Below, in pieces: positions 62,325 to 64,000 of a DNA stretch of 64,000 bases; the stretch's first letter is position 1; every line of letters starts with the position of its first letter. A model generated the notes under the pieces. It ran no database searches. It saw nothing but the letters and a program-made list of their open reading frames with translations, and was not told the origin of the DNA. The translations under genes were made by a program, and so were the position numbers. The stretch is taken from the NCBI GenBank assembly GCA_963662155.1, contig OY759261.1, forward strand, positions 1,509,727 to 1,573,726, in the 5' to 3' direction. This DNA comes from Lamellibrachia columna. Its lineage: Eukaryota; Annelida; Polychaeta; Sabellida; Siboglinidae.

Positions 62325-63592
62325 GAAAGACTCGTACGGACGTAGCCGTACGTCTCTAGGCCTAGACGTAGCCGTACTCGTACTCAGACTCGTACGGACG
62401 TAGCCGTACGTCTCTAGGCCTAGACGTAGCCGTACTCGTACTCAGACTCGTACGGACGTAGCCGTACGTCTCTAGGCCTAGACGTAGCCGTACTCGTACT
62501 CAGACTCGTACGGACGTAGCCGTACGTCTCTAGGCCTAGACGTAGCCGTACTCGTACTCAGACTCGTACGGACGTAGCCGTACGTCTCTAGGCCTAGACG
62601 TAGCCGTACTCGTACTCAGACTCGTACGGACGTAGCCGTACGTCTCTAGGCCTAGACGTAGCCGTACTCGTACTCAGACTCGTACGGACGTAGACGTACG
62701 TCTCTAGGCCTAGACGTAGCCGTACTCGTACTCAGACTCGTACGGACGTAGCCGTACGTCTCTAGGCCTAGACGTAGCCGTACTCGTACTCAGACTCGTA
62801 CGGACGTAGCCGTACGTCTCTAGGCCTAGACGTAGCCGTACTCGTACTCAGACTCGTACGGACGTAGCCGTACGTCTCTAGGCCTAGACGTAGCCGTACT
62901 CGTACTCAGACTCGTACGGACGTAGCCGTACGTCTCTAGGCCTAGACGTAGCCGTACTCGTACTCAGACTCGTACGGACGTAGACGTACGTCTCTAGGCC
63001 TAGACGTAGCCGTACTCGTACTCAGACTCGTACGGACGTAGCCGTACGTCTCTAGGCCTAGACGTAGCCGTACTCGTACTCAGACTCGTACGGACGTAGC
63101 CGTACGTCTCTAGGCCTAGACGTAGCCGTACTCGTACTCAGACTCGTACGGACGTAGCCGTACGTCTCTAGGCCTAGACGTAGCCGTACTCGTACTCAGA
63201 CTCGTACGGACGTAGACGTACGTCTCTAGGCCTAGACGTAGCCGTACTCGTACTCAGACTCGTACGGACGTAGACGTACGTCTCTAGGCCTAGACGTAGC
63301 CGTACTCGTACTCAGACTCGTACGGACGTAGCCGTACGTCTCTAGGCCTAGACGTAGCCGTACTCGTACTCAGACTCGTACGGACGTAGACGTACGTCTC
63401 TAGGCCTAGACGTAGCCGTACTCGTACTCAGACTCGTACGGACGTAGCCGTACGTCTCTAGGCCTAGACGTAGCCGTACTCGTACTCAGACTCGTACGGA
63501 CGTAGCCGTACGTCTCTAGGCCTAGACGTAGCCGTACTCGTACTCAGACTCGTACGGACGTAGACGTACGTCTCTAGGCCTAGACATCTTTG
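62325..63592. repeat. 58-bp palindrome-rich minisatellite, about 22 copies
   Basis: Unit of 58 bp containing gactcgtacggacgtagccg, tacgtctctaggcctagacg and tagccgtactcgtactca. The centre ctaggcctag is a perfect palindrome and is flanked by inverted acgt/gtac words, so each unit can fold. It holds many CpGs compared with its surroundings. The only common variant is gtagacgtacgtc for gtagccgtacgtc. Confidence 0.97.
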
Positions 63593-64000
63593 AGACTTTG
63601 AGACTTCAAGTTCTGCAGCTTTCCCTGGTGACAATGTTTAGTATCGCGGCAATCTAAAACGTACTTGTAAAGTATTGCTAAGCTATTATTATAATAAATT
63701 AAAGAATATCTTCAAATGGAATTCACCTGTTAACGTGGCTGGTTTATGGACACAACAAACCGTTTCTTGCCCAGATTAAATTATTGTTTATTAAACATTA
63801 TATAATGTTTAGGTTGCATATTTTAAAACCACGTGAAGAGAAATACCAAATATATCCCTGTCACATATTTCGTATGGATTGATTCCAACAGGACCAATAC
63901 TATATTATAAAACGTTTGTAGCAGTCCCGAGGGCTGGAAACTGCGCTATATACGAACGTACCCGTTTCTACTATATTGGTGTCTTGCTGGAAAGATATTA
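63593..64000. other. Intergenic, with a SINE tail at the end
   Basis: Mostly AT-rich unique sequence. At 63905-63960, gcagtcccgagggctggaaa then ctgcgctatatacgaacgta matches the tail of the window's SINE family on the plus strand. Confidence 0.6.

Noticed and set aside
1..63592. CRISPR arrays
   Set aside because: Repeats have no unique spacers; units are strictly head to tail, and spliced animal genes are present.

Overview
This is eukaryotic, animal-type genomic DNA. Two conserved nuclear genes are split by canonical GT/AG introns, and there are remains of LINEs, tRNA-derived SINEs and DNA transposons. The SINE family, the LINE types and the very heavy minisatellite load fit a marine invertebrate, perhaps a mollusc or other lophotrochozoan. 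No species can be named from sequence alone. By rough addition of array lengths, about 34 kb of the 64 kb (a little over half) is tandem repeat. More than 35 unrelated arrays have units of 12 to 75 bp, and several exceed 2 kb.

Layout. From 26.25 kb down to the left edge, on the minus strand, lies the 5' part of NOM1 (nucleolar MIF4G-domain protein, Sgd1 family). Eight coding exons are visible, the frame is open across every junction, and the gene runs off the window after exon 8. Its introns are packed with minisatellites. Intron 6 (5010-18015) is about 91% tandem repeat, including 36-bp and 53-bp arrays of 3.4 and 7.4 kb. From 27.05 to 33.3 kb is a decayed CR1/Jockey-like LINE. It is broken by a tRNA-SINE (29605-29944) and is followed by a 1.94-kb DNA transposon with perfect 28-bp inverted ends. 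From 35.19 to 44.41 kb, on the plus strand, is a complete TACO1 (mitochondrial YebC-family translational activator). It has five exon positions, one of which is present as two tandem copies that the reading frame allows only as alternatives. From 44.9 to 64 kb there is no host gene I can recognise. This part holds SINE pieces, an RTE-type LINE end, a decayed pogo-like transposase, a small LINE reverse transcriptase fragment, and large arrays (26, 24, 41, 18, 27 and 58 bp units).

The most interesting theme is where the arrays come from. At least four grew out of identifiable parent sequence: a SINE body (4405-4700), RTE-LINE coding sequence (45361-46074), a pogo transposase (59299-59944, probably also 57547-58756) and a LINE reverse transcriptase active-site segment (61239-61471). 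Another copies the 5' splice site of NOM1 exon 1. Several arrays have higher-order structure with segmental duplications of about 1.1, 1.16 and 1.64 kb. The two genes are divergently oriented and about 9 kb apart. NOM1 acts in nucleolar 40S ribosome biogenesis and TACO1 in mitochondrial translation of COX1, and I see no functional coupling between them.
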